Program-made: the position numbers and the translations under genes
The notes under the pieces: generated by a model
Databases searched by the model: none
What the model saw: only the letters and a program-made list of their open reading frames with translations
Told to the model about the DNA's origin: nothing
NCBI GenBank assembly: GCA_029821755.1
Contig: JALGSV010000001.1
Span: forward strand, 1 to 64,000
Origin: Candidatus Zipacnadum vermilionense
GTDB lineage: Bacteria > Armatimonadota > Zipacnadia > Zipacnadales > Zipacnadaceae
Reading direction: 5' to 3'
Length of the DNA stretch: 64,000 nucleotides
In this document: positions 17,197 to 26,649 of the stretch, in pieces
Position numbering within the stretch: position 1 is the stretch's first letter
Layout of the letters: every line of letters begins with the position of its first letter

Positions 17197-18417
17197 ATGT
17201 ATTGGTCTACGTCCCGTGTCGTAGTCGTAGTTTTGGTCTGCCTTGTAGGAGTAGCCCTGATCGCTAGCGGCTGTCCCAAGCCGCCGGCCCCCGTCGTTAC
17301 GCCGCCGATTCCCCCGCCCACCCAGCCCGCCGTGACGCCGCCTTCCGGCGAACCCATCAAGGTGGGCGCCATCTTCAGCGTCACCGGCCCCGGCGCCCCC
17401 CTGGGCACTCCGGAGAAAGAAACCGTGGCACTGGTGGAGAAGATGGTAAATGACTCCGGCGGCATCAACGGCCGCCCCTTGGAGATCATCGTCGCTGACG
17501 ACCAGAGCGATGAGAACCAGGCCCTGGCCGCCGCCAAGCGGCTCATCGACAGGGACAAGGTCGTTGTGGTGGTCGGCCCCACCATCAGCGGCACCAGTCT
17601 GGCGATCATCAAGACCTTCGAGGACGCCAAGCTCCCGCTGGTCTCCTGCGCCGCCTCGATCAAGATCACCCAGCCGGTCAAGGAGTGGGTCTTCTCCACT
17701 GCCCAGCCGGACACTCTGGCCGTCGCCCGCCTGATGGAGTATCTCAAAGCGAAGAAGATCAGCAAGATCGCCGTGGTCTTCGACTCCAACGCCTTCGGCA
17801 AGAGTGGCATGGACGTGCTGGAGAAGCAGGCGCCGGATAGTGGCGTGACCATCGTCGCCAAGGAGAGCTTCGGCTCCAAGGACACGACGGTGAGCTCGCA
17901 GTTGACGAAGCTGAAGTCGGCAAAGCCGGAGGCCGTTATCTGCTGGGGGACCAATCCTGGCCCGGCAGTTGTGGCCAAGGAAATGAAGCAGATGAAGTTT
18001 GACGTGCCACTGTTCATGAGCCACGGCATTGCCAATCGTAAGTTCATCGAGCTGGCTGGCGACGCCGCCAACGGTGTGGTCTTCCCGGCCGGCAAGCTAC
18101 TAGTAGCCGAGACGTTGCCTGCCTCTGAGCCCCAGAAGCAGGTCCTGCTGGACTACACCAAGGCCTTCAACGACAAGTACCAGAAGGGTCCGGATACCTT
18201 CGGCGGCCACGCCTGGGATGCCATGCAGCTCACTGTCCAGGCGCTCAAGGACGCTGGCACCGATCCGACGAAGCTGCGCGCGGCCATCGAGAAGACCACC
18301 AAGTTCGTCGGGGTCACCGGTATCTTCAACCTCAGCGCCACTGACCACAATGGTCTGACCAAGGACTCGTTTGTCATGGTTACGATCAAGGACGGCAACT
18401 GGGTCCTGGCAGAGTAG
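17197..18417 (+). CDS. ABC transporter substrate-binding lipoprotein, LivK family (copy 2)
   Basis: 406 residues with a lipoprotein signal (CLVGVALIASGC) and GAGGAAG ahead of the ATG. It shows the same blocks as copy 1: IKVGAIFSVTGPGAPLGTP, INGRPLEIIVADDQSDENQ, CWGTNPGPAVV, FGGHAWDAMQ, SATDHNGLTKD. The two are clear tandem duplicates. It precedes the permease and ATPase genes across a hairpin at 18463-18489. Together they form a complete Liv-type importer. Confidence 0.9.
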   Translation: MYWSTSRVVVVVLVCLVGVALIASGCPKPPAPVVTPPIPPPTQPAVTPPSGEPIKVGAIFSVTGPGAPLGTPEKETVALVEKMVNDSGGINGRPLEIIVADDQSDENQALAAAKRLIDRDKVVVVVGPTISGTSLAIIKTFEDAKLPLVSCAASIKITQPVKEWVFSTAQPDTLAVARLMEYLKAKKISKIAVVFDSNAFGKSGMDVLEKQAPDSGVTIVAKESFGSKDTTVSSQLTKLKSAKPEAVICWGTNPGPAVVAKEMKQMKFDVPLFMSHGIANRKFIELAGDAANGVVFPAGKLLVAETLPASEPQKQVLLDYTKAFNDKYQKGPDTFGGHAWDAMQLTVQALKDAGTDPTKLRAAIEKTTKFVGVTGIFNLSATDHNGLTKDSFVMVTIKDGNWVLAE

Positions 18418-18462
18418 AGGCGGGCGCACCGGAGGGGCCGATTCCTTCTACCGATACGCACT

Positions 18463-18489
18463 GGGGGCGGCACATATTGTGCCGCCCCC
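18463..18489 (+). terminator. Hairpin between binding-protein and permease genes
   Basis: GGGGGCGGCAC (18463-18473) pairs with GTGCCGCCCCC (18479-18489) around ATATT; no U-tract. Probably a partial terminator or mRNA-stabilising hairpin that lets the binding protein be made in excess. The stem resembles that of the terminator at 26522. Confidence 0.6.
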
Positions 18490-18500
18490 CGGTATGACCT

Positions 18501-19379
18501 ATGCACGGCCCTGAATTGCTCCAATACCTGATAACCGGGCTGACCCAGGGCGCGATCTATGCCTTGGTGGCCGCGGGCTTCAACCTTGTCTACGCCGCTA
18601 CGGGCATCATCAATTTCGCCCAAGGCGAGTTCGTCATGCTCGGCGGCCTACTCGCGGTCACCTTCGTCGCCTGGCATATGCCGCTGGCAGCGGCCGTGCT
18701 GCTGCCCATATTGGTGGTAATGGCCGTGGGTGCTGCGGTGCACTGGTTCGCCATCCGCCCCTTGCGCCGCGCCCATGTCGTTACCCTAATCATGATCACC
18801 ATCGGCGTCTCGGTCGTCCTGCGCGGTGCTGCGCGGCTGATCTGGGGCGCTGACTCTCACCCTCTGCCCCCGTTCACCCCCGGGGACTCGATCGGTCTCG
18901 GGGGGGCTACCGTACAGCCCCAAAGCCTCTGGATTGTCGGCGTCACCGCCGTGGCGGGGGTGGCTCTGGCGCTCTTCTTCCGCCGCACGCTGATGGGCCG
19001 GGCCATGGTCGCCTGCGCCCTTAACTCTCGGGCCGCCCGCCTGGCCGGCATTCGCGTCGACCGCATGAACATGTGGGCCTTCGCCTTCGCCGGCGGCATC
19101 GGTGCCCTGGCCGGCAGCGTCTTGACCCCCATGACCTTCACCTCCTACGACGTGGGCACCTTGCTAGCGCTGAAGGGCTTCTGCGCAGCGGTGCTGGGAG
19201 GGATCGGCAATAACATGGGTGCGGTGCTGGGCGGGCTGATCCTGGGCGTGGTGGAATCCCTAGGGGCCGGGATGTTCTCGGGCTACAAGGACGCTTTCGC
19301 TTTCGTGGTGCTGCTTCTGGTCCTGTTCTTGCGCCCCGCGGGATTGCTGGGAGTGGGCTTGCGGAGGGATGACCAGTGA
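18501..19379 (+). CDS. livH: Branched-chain amino-acid-type ABC permease
   Basis: 292 residues with about eight hydrophobic segments. Family motifs: QYLITGLTQGAIYALVAAGF at the N-terminus, YAATGIINFAQGEFVMLGG, and the EAA-like region GNNMGAVLGGLILGVVESLG near the C-terminus. It is the LivH-type half of the membrane channel. Its stop overlaps the LivM start by four bases. The gene symbol denotes family, not a proven substrate. Confidence 0.9.
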   Translation: MHGPELLQYLITGLTQGAIYALVAAGFNLVYAATGIINFAQGEFVMLGGLLAVTFVAWHMPLAAAVLLPILVVMAVGAAVHWFAIRPLRRAHVVTLIMITIGVSVVLRGAARLIWGADSHPLPPFTPGDSIGLGGATVQPQSLWIVGVTAVAGVALALFFRRTLMGRAMVACALNSRAARLAGIRVDRMNMWAFAFAGGIGALAGSVLTPMTFTSYDVGTLLALKGFCAAVLGGIGNNMGAVLGGLILGVVESLGAGMFSGYKDAFAFVVLLLVLFLRPAGLLGVGLRRDDQ

Positions 19380-20398
19380 GGGGCGGCGGCTGGGCGCGGT
19401 CTCGGATACTCGGACTGACGCTGTTCGCGGCGGCCATCTTCACCTTCGGCCTGACCGTGCACAGCGGCTATCTGCTGGGGATGGCCGTACTCATCGCTCT
19501 GCACGCCTTGGTCGCGCTCGGCCTGGGACTGCTCATGGGTTGGGCCGGTCAAATCTCTCTGGGCCACGCCGGCTTCTACGGCTTGGGCGCTTACGCCTCC
19601 GCCATCCTCACGACCCGCTTCGGCCTCAACCCCTGGCTGGCCCTGGTGCTGGGCGCGGTGGGCACCGGGCTGATCGCCTTCGCGGTCGGCAAGCCCACCC
19701 TGCGGTTGCGCGGGCACTACCTGGCCATGGGTACCCTCGGCCTGGGGCTGATCATCTGGACGGTCTTCAACCAGGCGGCCACCTGGACCGAGGGGCCCTC
19801 GGGCATCCGGGACATCCCGGTTCTGTCCCTGGGCGGCCTGGCGCTAGACAACGACCAACGCTTCTACTGGCTGATCTGGCCGGTGGTCCTGGTCGCGGTT
19901 ATGCTGGCCGGGAATCTCATCAACTCGCGCATGGGGCGGGCGTTGCGGGCGCTGGGGGAGAACGAGGGCGCGGCGGCGGCTGCCGGAGTGGACGTGGCCC
20001 GGGCCAAACTGGGCGTCTTCACGCTCAGTGCGGTGCTGGCCTCAATTGCCGGAAGTTTCTACGCCCACTACGTAACCTTCGTCAATCCCAGCCCCTTTGG
20101 TTTCGCTTTGTCCATTCAGCTCATGACCATGGTGGTAGTCGGTGGGGAGATGACGGTGTGGGGTCCGCTGGTAGGCGCCGGAGTGCTGACGGTCCTGCAT
20201 CAGGTCCTGGCGATCAGCGCCCAGCGCATTCCGGCGATGGAGGGTTTGGAGGTCGTGGCTTACGGCGCGGTGCTGGTCATCTTCCTGCTGTTCCGACCCC
20301 AGGGCCTAGTCGCCCCTCTGCGCCGCCGCGGGGCACCACCGCGAGCCGCTGAGCCTCCGGCCCCGCGAGCTGACGAAGTGGTGGGTGAGGCCTCGTGA
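19376..20398 (+). CDS. livM: Branched-chain amino-acid-type ABC permease
   Basis: 340 residues from a GTG at 19376 that overlaps the livH stop (GTGA). Multiple membrane segments, with LivM motifs GWAGQISLGHAGFYGLGAYA, RLRGHYLAMGTLGLGLI and GPSGIRDIP. The C-terminal tail after FRPQGLVAPL is a short Arg/Pro/Ala-rich cytoplasmic extension. It forms the heterodimeric channel with LivH. Confidence 0.9.
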   Translation: MRGGGWARSRILGLTLFAAAIFTFGLTVHSGYLLGMAVLIALHALVALGLGLLMGWAGQISLGHAGFYGLGAYASAILTTRFGLNPWLALVLGAVGTGLIAFAVGKPTLRLRGHYLAMGTLGLGLIIWTVFNQAATWTEGPSGIRDIPVLSLGGLALDNDQRFYWLIWPVVLVAVMLAGNLINSRMGRALRALGENEGAAAAAGVDVARAKLGVFTLSAVLASIAGSFYAHYVTFVNPSPFGFALSIQLMTMVVVGGEMTVWGPLVGAGVLTVLHQVLAISAQRIPAMEGLEVVAYGAVLVIFLLFRPQGLVAPLRRRGAPPRAAEPPAPRADEVVGEAS

Positions 20399-21165
20399 GC
20401 GTACCACTCCTGCGCATCGAGCGTCTCCGCAAGGACTTCGGCGGCGTCCATGCGCTCAGCGAGGTCTCCTTCAGCGTGCGTGAGGGGGACATCCATGCTC
20501 TCATCGGGCCCAACGGCGCGGGGAAGACGACACTGTTCAACTGCGCCACGGGAGTCTTTTCGCCCAGTGAGGGAGAAGTCTGGTTCCGGGAGCGGCGCCT
20601 CACGGGCCTGGCGCCCCACCGCATTGCCGCCCGGGGGGTGGCTCGGACGGCCCAGAATCTGCGTCCCTGGCGCGAAATGACGGTGTTAGAAAACGTCCTG
20701 GTCGGCTGCCACCTGTTGGGCCACGCGGGGATGGTAGCGGGCGCCCTGCACCTGCCGAGTAGCCTCCGGGAGGAGCGCCGCCTACGCGAGATCACCATGC
20801 GCCGTCTGGAGCAAGCCCATCTGGCCGAATATGCCGACCACCTGGTCGGCGAGTTGGCCCTCGGTCAGCAGCGTATGGTGGAACTGACCCGCGCCCTGGC
20901 CTCCAATCCTCGCATGCTCATGCTCGACGAGCCGGCCGCTGGCCTGCACACCCGCGAGACGCAGGAACTGGGCGGCCTGCTGACCTCCCTGCGCGGGCAG
21001 GGCCTGACTGTCCTGCTGATTGAGCACGACATGAGCCTGGTCATGTCCATTTGCGACCGCGTAGTGGTCCTGGACTACGGGGAGAAGATCGCCGAGGGCG
21101 CCCCCCGCGAGGTGCAGGCCGACCCGCGCGTGGTCGCCGCGTACCTGGGGGAAGAGGTGTCATGA
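20395..21165 (+). CDS. livG: ABC transporter ATP-binding protein, LivG type
   Basis: 256 residues from a GTG at 20395 overlapping the livM stop (GTGA). Walker A GPNGAGKTT, the LivG-specific long insertion after GVARTAQNLRPWREMTVLENV, a signature-like region (LALGQQRMVELTRALASNP), Walker B MLMLDEPAAGL and H-loop IEHDMSLVMSICDRVVVLDYG. The signature reads ALGQQ instead of LSGGQ, as is common in LivG. It energises the importer together with LivF. Confidence 0.92.
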   Translation: MSVPLLRIERLRKDFGGVHALSEVSFSVREGDIHALIGPNGAGKTTLFNCATGVFSPSEGEVWFRERRLTGLAPHRIAARGVARTAQNLRPWREMTVLENVLVGCHLLGHAGMVAGALHLPSSLREERRLREITMRRLEQAHLAEYADHLVGELALGQQRMVELTRALASNPRMLMLDEPAAGLHTRETQELGGLLTSLRGQGLTVLLIEHDMSLVMSICDRVVVLDYGEKIAEGAPREVQADPRVVAAYLGEEVS

Positions 21166-21911
21166 CTCCCGACGGCCGCTCCCTTCTACGTCTGAGCAGC
21201 GTCCGTGTCTTCTACGATAGCGTGGAAGCGCTCAAGGGTGTCTCCTTACACGTCAATGAGGGGGAGATCGTCGCGCTGGTGGGAGCGAACGGGGCGGGCA
21301 AGAGCACCACGCTGAACGCGATCTGCGGCTTGACGCCGGTGCGCGCCGGGGAGATGACACTACAGGGGCAGAGCCTGACGGGGTTGCGGCCGGACCAAGT
21401 GGTGCGTCTGGGCATCACCCAGGTCCCGGAGGGGCGGCAGATCGTGGGGGAGATGACCGTGTTGGACAACCTGGTCCTGGGCGCCTACCTGCGCCTGCGC
21501 GCGCGGGAGAAGGCCGCCGTTCGCGAGGACCTGGAGCGTATCCTGGGCATGTTTCCCATCCTGCAGGAGCGGCGTAATCAGGCTGCGGGGAACCTGTCCG
21601 GCGGTGAGCAGCAGATGCTGGCCGTAGGGCGGGCGCTGATGGCCCGGCCGCGCTTGCTTCTGCTGGACGAACCCACCATCGGCTTAGCTCCGCGCCTGGC
21701 GCACCAGATTCTGGACACCGTCGCCGGTCTGCGTGCCCAGGGCACGACCATCCTGCTGGTGGAGCAGAACGTCCTGGCCAGTCTCCGGGTGGCCGACCGC
21801 GGGTACGTACTGGAAACCGGGCGCGTGGTGCTGGAAGGGCCCTCGGACGAACTGCTGCGCAATCGTGACGTCCAGCGGGCCTACCTGGGTAAGGATTACG
21901 AGGAGGTGTGA
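21162..21911 (+). CDS. livF: ABC transporter ATP-binding protein, LivF type
   Basis: 249 residues from the ATG at 21162 overlapping the livG stop (ATGA). Walker A GANGAGKST, signature NLSGGEQQMLAVGRALMARP, Walker B LLLLDEPTIGLAP, and H-loop region VEQNVLASLRVADRGYVLETG, all typical of LivF. Its stop overlaps the start of the following acyl-CoA ligase gene, so the ligase is translated with the transporter. Confidence 0.92.
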   Translation: MTPDGRSLLRLSSVRVFYDSVEALKGVSLHVNEGEIVALVGANGAGKSTTLNAICGLTPVRAGEMTLQGQSLTGLRPDQVVRLGITQVPEGRQIVGEMTVLDNLVLGAYLRLRAREKAAVREDLERILGMFPILQERRNQAAGNLSGGEQQMLAVGRALMARPRLLLLDEPTIGLAPRLAHQILDTVAGLRAQGTTILLVEQNVLASLRVADRGYVLETGRVVLEGPSDELLRNRDVQRAYLGKDYEEV

Positions 21912-23218
21912 CCGCGATGAGCGCCATCTGGAACCCAGCTGTGGAGACCATGCCGCGGGAGGAACTGCGGCAACTCCAGTGGGAGCGGCTGCAGTCCACC
22001 ATCAATCGCTGCTACCGCTACGTGGCGTACTACGGGAGCGTCTTCAACGAGGTCGGAGTGCAGCCGGAGGACCTCCAGTCCTTTGACGACTTGCGTCGCC
22101 TGCCCTTCACCACCAAGCAAAGCCTGCGAGACAGCTACCCCTACGGCATGTTCGCGGTGCCCCTGCGGGAGGTAGTGCGCTTGCAGTCTTCCTACGGCAC
22201 GACCGGCCACCCCACCGTCGTCGGGTATACCAGCAACGACCTGGACCACTGGACCGACCTGGTCGCCCGCAGCTTCACCGGCGTCGGCATCGGCAAGGAG
22301 GACGTGGTCCAGATCTTCTTCGGCTACGGCCTGTTCACGGGCGGCTTCGGCTTCCATTACGGGGCGGAGGCTGTCGGCGCTGCTGTCATCCCCGTCTCCT
22401 CGGGGGACGTGGAGCGCCAGCTCCGGGTTATGCAGGACTTCCGCACCACCGCCCTGGCCGGCACGCCCAGCCACGCCCTGCACATGGGTCGGATGCTGGA
22501 AAAGCTAGACCTGGACCCGCACTCTCTCAGCGTGCGGGTGGGGTTGTTCGGCGCTGAGCCCTGGAGCGAGAACACCCGGGAGGAGATCGAGCGGCTTCTG
22601 CTACTCACCGCCTACGACTCCTACGGCCTGGCGGAGATCGGCGGCCCGGGGGTCTCGGCGGAGTGTGAGTGCCGCTGCGGTTTGCACTTGGCCGAGGACC
22701 ACTTCTACGTGGAAGTAGTGGACCCCGACAGCGGCGAGCCGGTGCCGGAGGGCGAACTGGGGGAACTGGTCTTCACCACGCTGACCAAGGAGGCCTTCCC
22801 CCTGCTGCGCTACCGCACCGGCGACGTGGCCTCTCTGGATACCTCCCCCTGCGCCTGCGGGCGCACCCTGGCCCGCATGAGCCGGATCAAGCGCCGCACC
22901 GACGAGGTACTGATCATCCAAGGCATCCGCGTGGCTCCCGACGACGTGGGGGAGATCCTGCGTGCTTTCCCCGAGGTGGGGGAGGCCTACCAGCTCGTCG
23001 GCCGGGAGGAAGGTCAGGGCGACGCGCTGGAGGTGCTGGTGGAGGTGGGGGTCATACAGGACCTGTCGCTTCAGTCCCTGGAGCGCCTCCGCGAGCGCCT
23101 GGAGGAGAACCTGCGTCGCACCCTCGGCCTGGAGCTCACCGTCCGCCTGGTGGAACCGCAGACCCTCCACGGCCCCGCCGGCCGCCAGCCGCGTATCCGT
23201 GACGAGCGGGCCCTCTAG
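21908..23218 (+). CDS. Phenylacetate-CoA ligase family enzyme
   Basis: 436 residues from a GTG at 21908 overlapping the livF stop; ATG at 21917 is the alternative. Family hallmarks of PaaK-like adenylate-forming ligases: the P-loop SSYGTTGHPTVVGYT, FFGYGLFTGGFGFHYGAE, ALAGTPSHAL, YDSYGLAEIGGPGV, LRYRTGDV and the C-terminal RRTDEVLIIQGIRVAPDDV. It joins CoA to an aryl acid using ATP. Coupling to a Liv importer suggests uptake and activation of an aromatic acid or an amino-acid-derived aryl acid. The actual substrate is not proven. Confidence 0.88.
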   Translation: MTAMSAIWNPAVETMPREELRQLQWERLQSTINRCYRYVAYYGSVFNEVGVQPEDLQSFDDLRRLPFTTKQSLRDSYPYGMFAVPLREVVRLQSSYGTTGHPTVVGYTSNDLDHWTDLVARSFTGVGIGKEDVVQIFFGYGLFTGGFGFHYGAEAVGAAVIPVSSGDVERQLRVMQDFRTTALAGTPSHALHMGRMLEKLDLDPHSLSVRVGLFGAEPWSENTREEIERLLLLTAYDSYGLAEIGGPGVSAECECRCGLHLAEDHFYVEVVDPDSGEPVPEGELGELVFTTLTKEAFPLLRYRTGDVASLDTSPCACGRTLARMSRIKRRTDEVLIIQGIRVAPDDVGEILRAFPEVGEAYQLVGREEGQGDALEVLVEVGVIQDLSLQSLERLRERLEENLRRTLGLELTVRLVEPQTLHGPAGRQPRIRDERAL

Positions 23219-23343
23219 CGCTGCCGGGGGGGAACGCCAGAGGCGTCCATCTCGTCTCTCTAGTTGTTGACCCTATAACGTGTTTCCCACTCCGTCAGTT
23301 CGGGTAGAATGGTATTAGATAGACCGATAAGGAAGTGATCCAC

Positions 23344-26300
23344 TTGACGTGCCGCCCCGTTTTCCTCGGGGTTTGCCTGGGCGTTTTGTTGATTGCCGGT
23401 TCTGCTGCCTTCGCCCGTGGCTCTCTGGAACCCCTCCAGCCCACTACGGTTCCCGGCCAGATTGTGGTCGGCTACAACCGTACGGCCACCGTCGCCACCA
23501 CGCAGTCCATCAGTGCCCTCGGCGCCATCCAAGTGGTGCGATCTCTAAACCAGATCGGCGCCCAGGTCTGGCGCATCCCGGCCAACGCCGATGCCCGGGC
23601 CTTGTGCGCGAAGCTCCGGGCCGTCCCCGGTGTCCGTTACGCTCGGCCTGTTGTTCGCCGCCATGTGCTCCTGGCTGCACCGAACGACCCCGCGTACAAC
23701 AACGTCGACACCTACGTCGCGCCCTTGGACCCGGACTTCGACCCGTCCGCGGCCGTTGCTTTCCAGTGGGGCCTGCACCGCATCCAGGCTCTGCAGGCCT
23801 GGAGCGTTTGGCCGGGCGCCTACTACACGGCGGCGAATAAGCCCACCAATGCGGTCAAGGTCGCGGTCATCGACACCGGGATCGACGTGGGCGGGCCCGA
23901 TGGTATCCCACACCCTGACTTCATCAACGCCGGTGGCACCAGTCCCGATGCGGCTCTGGGCGGCCAGGTCGACTTGGCCAACGCCCTGAACGTCAACGGT
24001 AACTACGAGGATCCCACCTTCATCGATGACGATTACGGCCATGGCACGGCCACCGCGGGCATCATCGCCGCCGCCACCAACAACGGCGGCACGCCCCAGT
24101 CGCCCAACGTTTCGGGCGCCATGCCTAGCCCTGACGGCATCGCCGGACTGGCTTACAACGCGCAGATCCTTCCCATCAAGGCCATGGATTCCACCGGCAA
24201 CGGCACGGACGCCGAGTTGGCGGCTGGTATTCTCGCCGCCGTCGACCGCGGCGCCCTGATTATCAACATCAGCGCCGGCGAGTACGAGTACTCCCAGGCC
24301 GAGCAAGACGCTGTCGACTACGCGTGGGACCACGGCACCCTAGTAGTCTGCGCCGCCGGTAACGATGGCCCCTCGCCCAACCGCCCCCTGTGGCCCGCGG
24401 CCTGCACCGGGGTCCTGGCCGTTTCGGCCACCGGTTACGACCCGAACGATGCCAGCTACGATCCTCTAGCCTCTTACAGCAACACCGGCTACTACGTGAA
24501 CGTCTCCGCGCCGGGTGGCGATTACTCCCTGTTTCCGCTGGGCTTCTGGGAGATCTGGTGCTCCATGCCCACCGACGGGGTGTCCGGCCAGGTCGTGGGC
24601 TGGCTGCCGTGGGAGGGCGTCGGCGCCGCGCCGCAGTACCAGTACCAGCTTGGCACCTCCCTGGCCTGCCCCTATGTGGCGGGCCTGGCCGCGCTCTATG
24701 CTGGCTATAAGGGCATCACCCAGGAGACCCCCGATGGTGTCTGGCAGATGTGGCGGGCCATCCAGAAGGGGTGTGACAACGCGACGTCCACCACGGGCTG
24801 GAGTCCCAGCTACGGTTGGGGCCGGATCAACGCCTACCAGACCATGCTGGACAACGATAACCGTGAGGCCACCTCCGGCAGCATGACCGGGCAGGTCTAC
24901 GTCCTCGGCACCGTGATGGGCAACGCCATCGTCAGCGCGGTCCCGTCCGCCGGGGGCACTGCCAAGGTTACCAACAGCAAGCTAGCCGACGGCTACTACC
25001 GCCTCAGCGGCCTCAGTCCGGGCACCTGGAACGTCACCGCTACCTATCAAGGAAAATCGGTGACCGTCAATAACGTGGTCGTCGAAGCGGGGGTCGACAC
25101 CCCGCGTGTCTACCTCAACATCAACAGTGGGGGGGGAGGCGCGGCTCTGGCAGTAAGCAGCGCGACGTACGTAGACGCTACCCACGTGGACGTGACCTTC
25201 AACCAGGCTCCTGACGGCGCCACGGTGGCGACCGCGGCCAACTACAGCATCGCCCCCGCCCTGGGGGTGACCGCCGCGGCGATCCAGGCCGATACCAAGG
25301 TGGTACGGCTGACTACCGCCCCCCAGCTGCAGTGGATGATGTACACGGTGACGGTCACGAACGTTACCAGCGGCGGTGGTGCGCCCATCGCCGCGCCGGA
25401 CAACACCGCCGGCTGGCTCGCCCCCGGCACGCCGCTGCTGACTTGGGCGGGGACCGCCGGCTTCTTCCGGGATGGCGTCAACCCCAATGTGGGCAATGTC
25501 GGGAAAACCTTTGTCTTCAAGATCAAGGTTACCCAACCTGATGGCACCGCGCCTTCCTGGGTGAAGCTGCTACTGTGGGACCCGGATGGTAACCCCGTGG
25601 CGGGTAGTCCCTTCGAGATGACCCCCCAGGCCTCGCCCAACTATCTGGTCGGGGCTGTCTTCAACAAGTCGGTGTCCCTCAACGTCCGGGGCAGATATAG
25701 CTACGCGTTCCTCGCGGCTAACGCCACCGGCACCTCCCGACGGCCCCAGCCGGGGGCGCGGAAGAGGGGGCCCACCGTCAACGCACGTCCAATGCTCGAG
25801 TGGACCCTCGAGCCGCATTACGCTATCGCGGGCGTCTACCCCTCGGCGGGTCGAGTAGGGCAGAGCTTCACCTTCCGAGTGCTGTACAGCGACGCCGACG
25901 GCAATGCGCCGCTGTATGTGAAGCTGCGGCTGTACAAGGACGGCGTGCAGATCCCCGGCAGTCCCTTCCTCATGGACAACGACACCGGCGCCACCGACTG
26001 GACCACTGGCGTAGTCTTCACGCTCACCAAGACCATCAACGAGCGCGCGATGTACCGCTATTCGTTCGCGACCAGCGACGGCATGGGCCGGGCCACTCTC
26101 CCCACTCTGGGGAGAAGCAAGGCCGGCCCGCGGGTGGACAATCCTCCGGTGCTGACCTGGGCTGCGATTCCCGGCTATACCACTGGGGGTGTCTCCCCGA
26201 CCAGTGGACCTGCCGGGACCTTCTTCAACTTCATGATCAAGTACAAGGACGCCAATGGGGATGTGCCCGTGTACGTCAAGGTCAGGATCTATGGCCCGGC

Positions 26301-26496
26301 GGGAGGGGAGATCGCCGGCAGCCCCTTCTTGATGACGGCGGTCTCCGGCACCGACTACGTCACGGGCGTCATCTTCGCCCGCATGCTGTCCTTGACCGAA
26401 CCTGGGACATACAGCTACCGCTTCATGGCCAACGACGGGCTGATCCTGCGGGAACGCCCCTACGTCCCGGCCATCGGTCCCACCGTCGTACCCTAG
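23344..26496 (+). CDS. Secreted subtilisin-like (S8) protease with C-terminal repeats
   Basis: 1050 residues from a TTG at 23344, ten bases after AAGGA; a GTG at 23335 is the other candidate. Order: signal peptide (VFLGVCLGVLLIAGSAAFA); an I9-like propeptide to about residue 100; the S8 domain with catalytic Asp177 (VAVIDTG), His233 (GHGTATAG) and Ser439 (LGTSLACPYVAGL). Next come a carboxypeptidase-regulatory-like beta-sandwich (about 515-595) and a CopC/SbsC-like Ig domain (about 600-695). Three tandem modules of about 119 residues follow, each opening with P-x-L-x-W (near 697, 815 and 935) and carrying GSPF and YSYRF-like blocks. It is probably a cell-surface or extracellular protease. No sorting signal recognised. 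Confidence 0.9.
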   Translation: MTCRPVFLGVCLGVLLIAGSAAFARGSLEPLQPTTVPGQIVVGYNRTATVATTQSISALGAIQVVRSLNQIGAQVWRIPANADARALCAKLRAVPGVRYARPVVRRHVLLAAPNDPAYNNVDTYVAPLDPDFDPSAAVAFQWGLHRIQALQAWSVWPGAYYTAANKPTNAVKVAVIDTGIDVGGPDGIPHPDFINAGGTSPDAALGGQVDLANALNVNGNYEDPTFIDDDYGHGTATAGIIAAATNNGGTPQSPNVSGAMPSPDGIAGLAYNAQILPIKAMDSTGNGTDAELAAGILAAVDRGALIINISAGEYEYSQAEQDAVDYAWDHGTLVVCAAGNDGPSPNRPLWPAACTGVLAVSATGYDPNDASYDPLASYSNTGYYVNVSAPGGDYSLFPLGFWEIWCSMPTDGVSGQVVGWLPWEGVGAAPQYQYQLGTSLACPYVAGLAALYAGYKGITQETPDGVWQMWRAIQKGCDNATSTTGWSPSYGWGRINAYQTMLDNDNREATSGSMTGQVYVLGTVMGNAIVSAVPSAGGTAKVTNSKLADGYYRLSGLSPGTWNVTATYQGKSVTVNNVVVEAGVDTPRVYLNINSGGGGAALAVSSATYVDATHVDVTFNQAPDGATVATAANYSIAPALGVTAAAIQADTKVVRLTTAPQLQWMMYTVTVTNVTSGGGAPIAAPDNTAGWLAPGTPLLTWAGTAGFFRDGVNPNVGNVGKTFVFKIKVTQPDGTAPSWVKLLLWDPDGNPVAGSPFEMTPQASPNYLVGAVFNKSVSLNVRGRYSYAFLAANATGTSRRPQPGARKRGPTVNARPMLEWTLEPHYAIAGVYPSAGRVGQSFTFRVLYSDADGNAPLYVKLRLYKDGVQIPGSPFLMDNDTGATDWTTGVVFTLTKTINERAMYRYSFATSDGMGRATLPTLGRSKAGPRVDNPPVLTWAAIPGYTTGGVSPTSGPAGTFFNFMIKYKDANGDVPVYVKVRIYGPAGGEIAGSPFLMTAVSGTDYVTGVIFARMLSLTEPGTYSYRFMANDGLILRERPYVPAIGPTVVP

Positions 26497-26521
26497 AGTC
26501 GGGATGCCCTCAGGTACACAC

Positions 26522-26550
26522 AGGGGCGGCACACTCGTGCCGCCCCTTTT
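26522..26550 (+). terminator. Rho-independent terminator of the S8 protease gene
   Basis: AGGGGCGGCAC (26522-26532) pairs with GTGCCGCCCCT (26537-26547) around ACTC, followed by TTT and then CTTT. The stem is nearly the same as that of the hairpin at 18463. Confidence 0.85.
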
Positions 26551-26649
26551 CTTTGACGGGGGGCGGGGGGCAGGCCTTCTATCCCGCCCTCGACGTCGCG
26601 TATCTCAGACAGCGCGGACCTGGCAGGCCCGCGCCCCACCGGACCCCGC

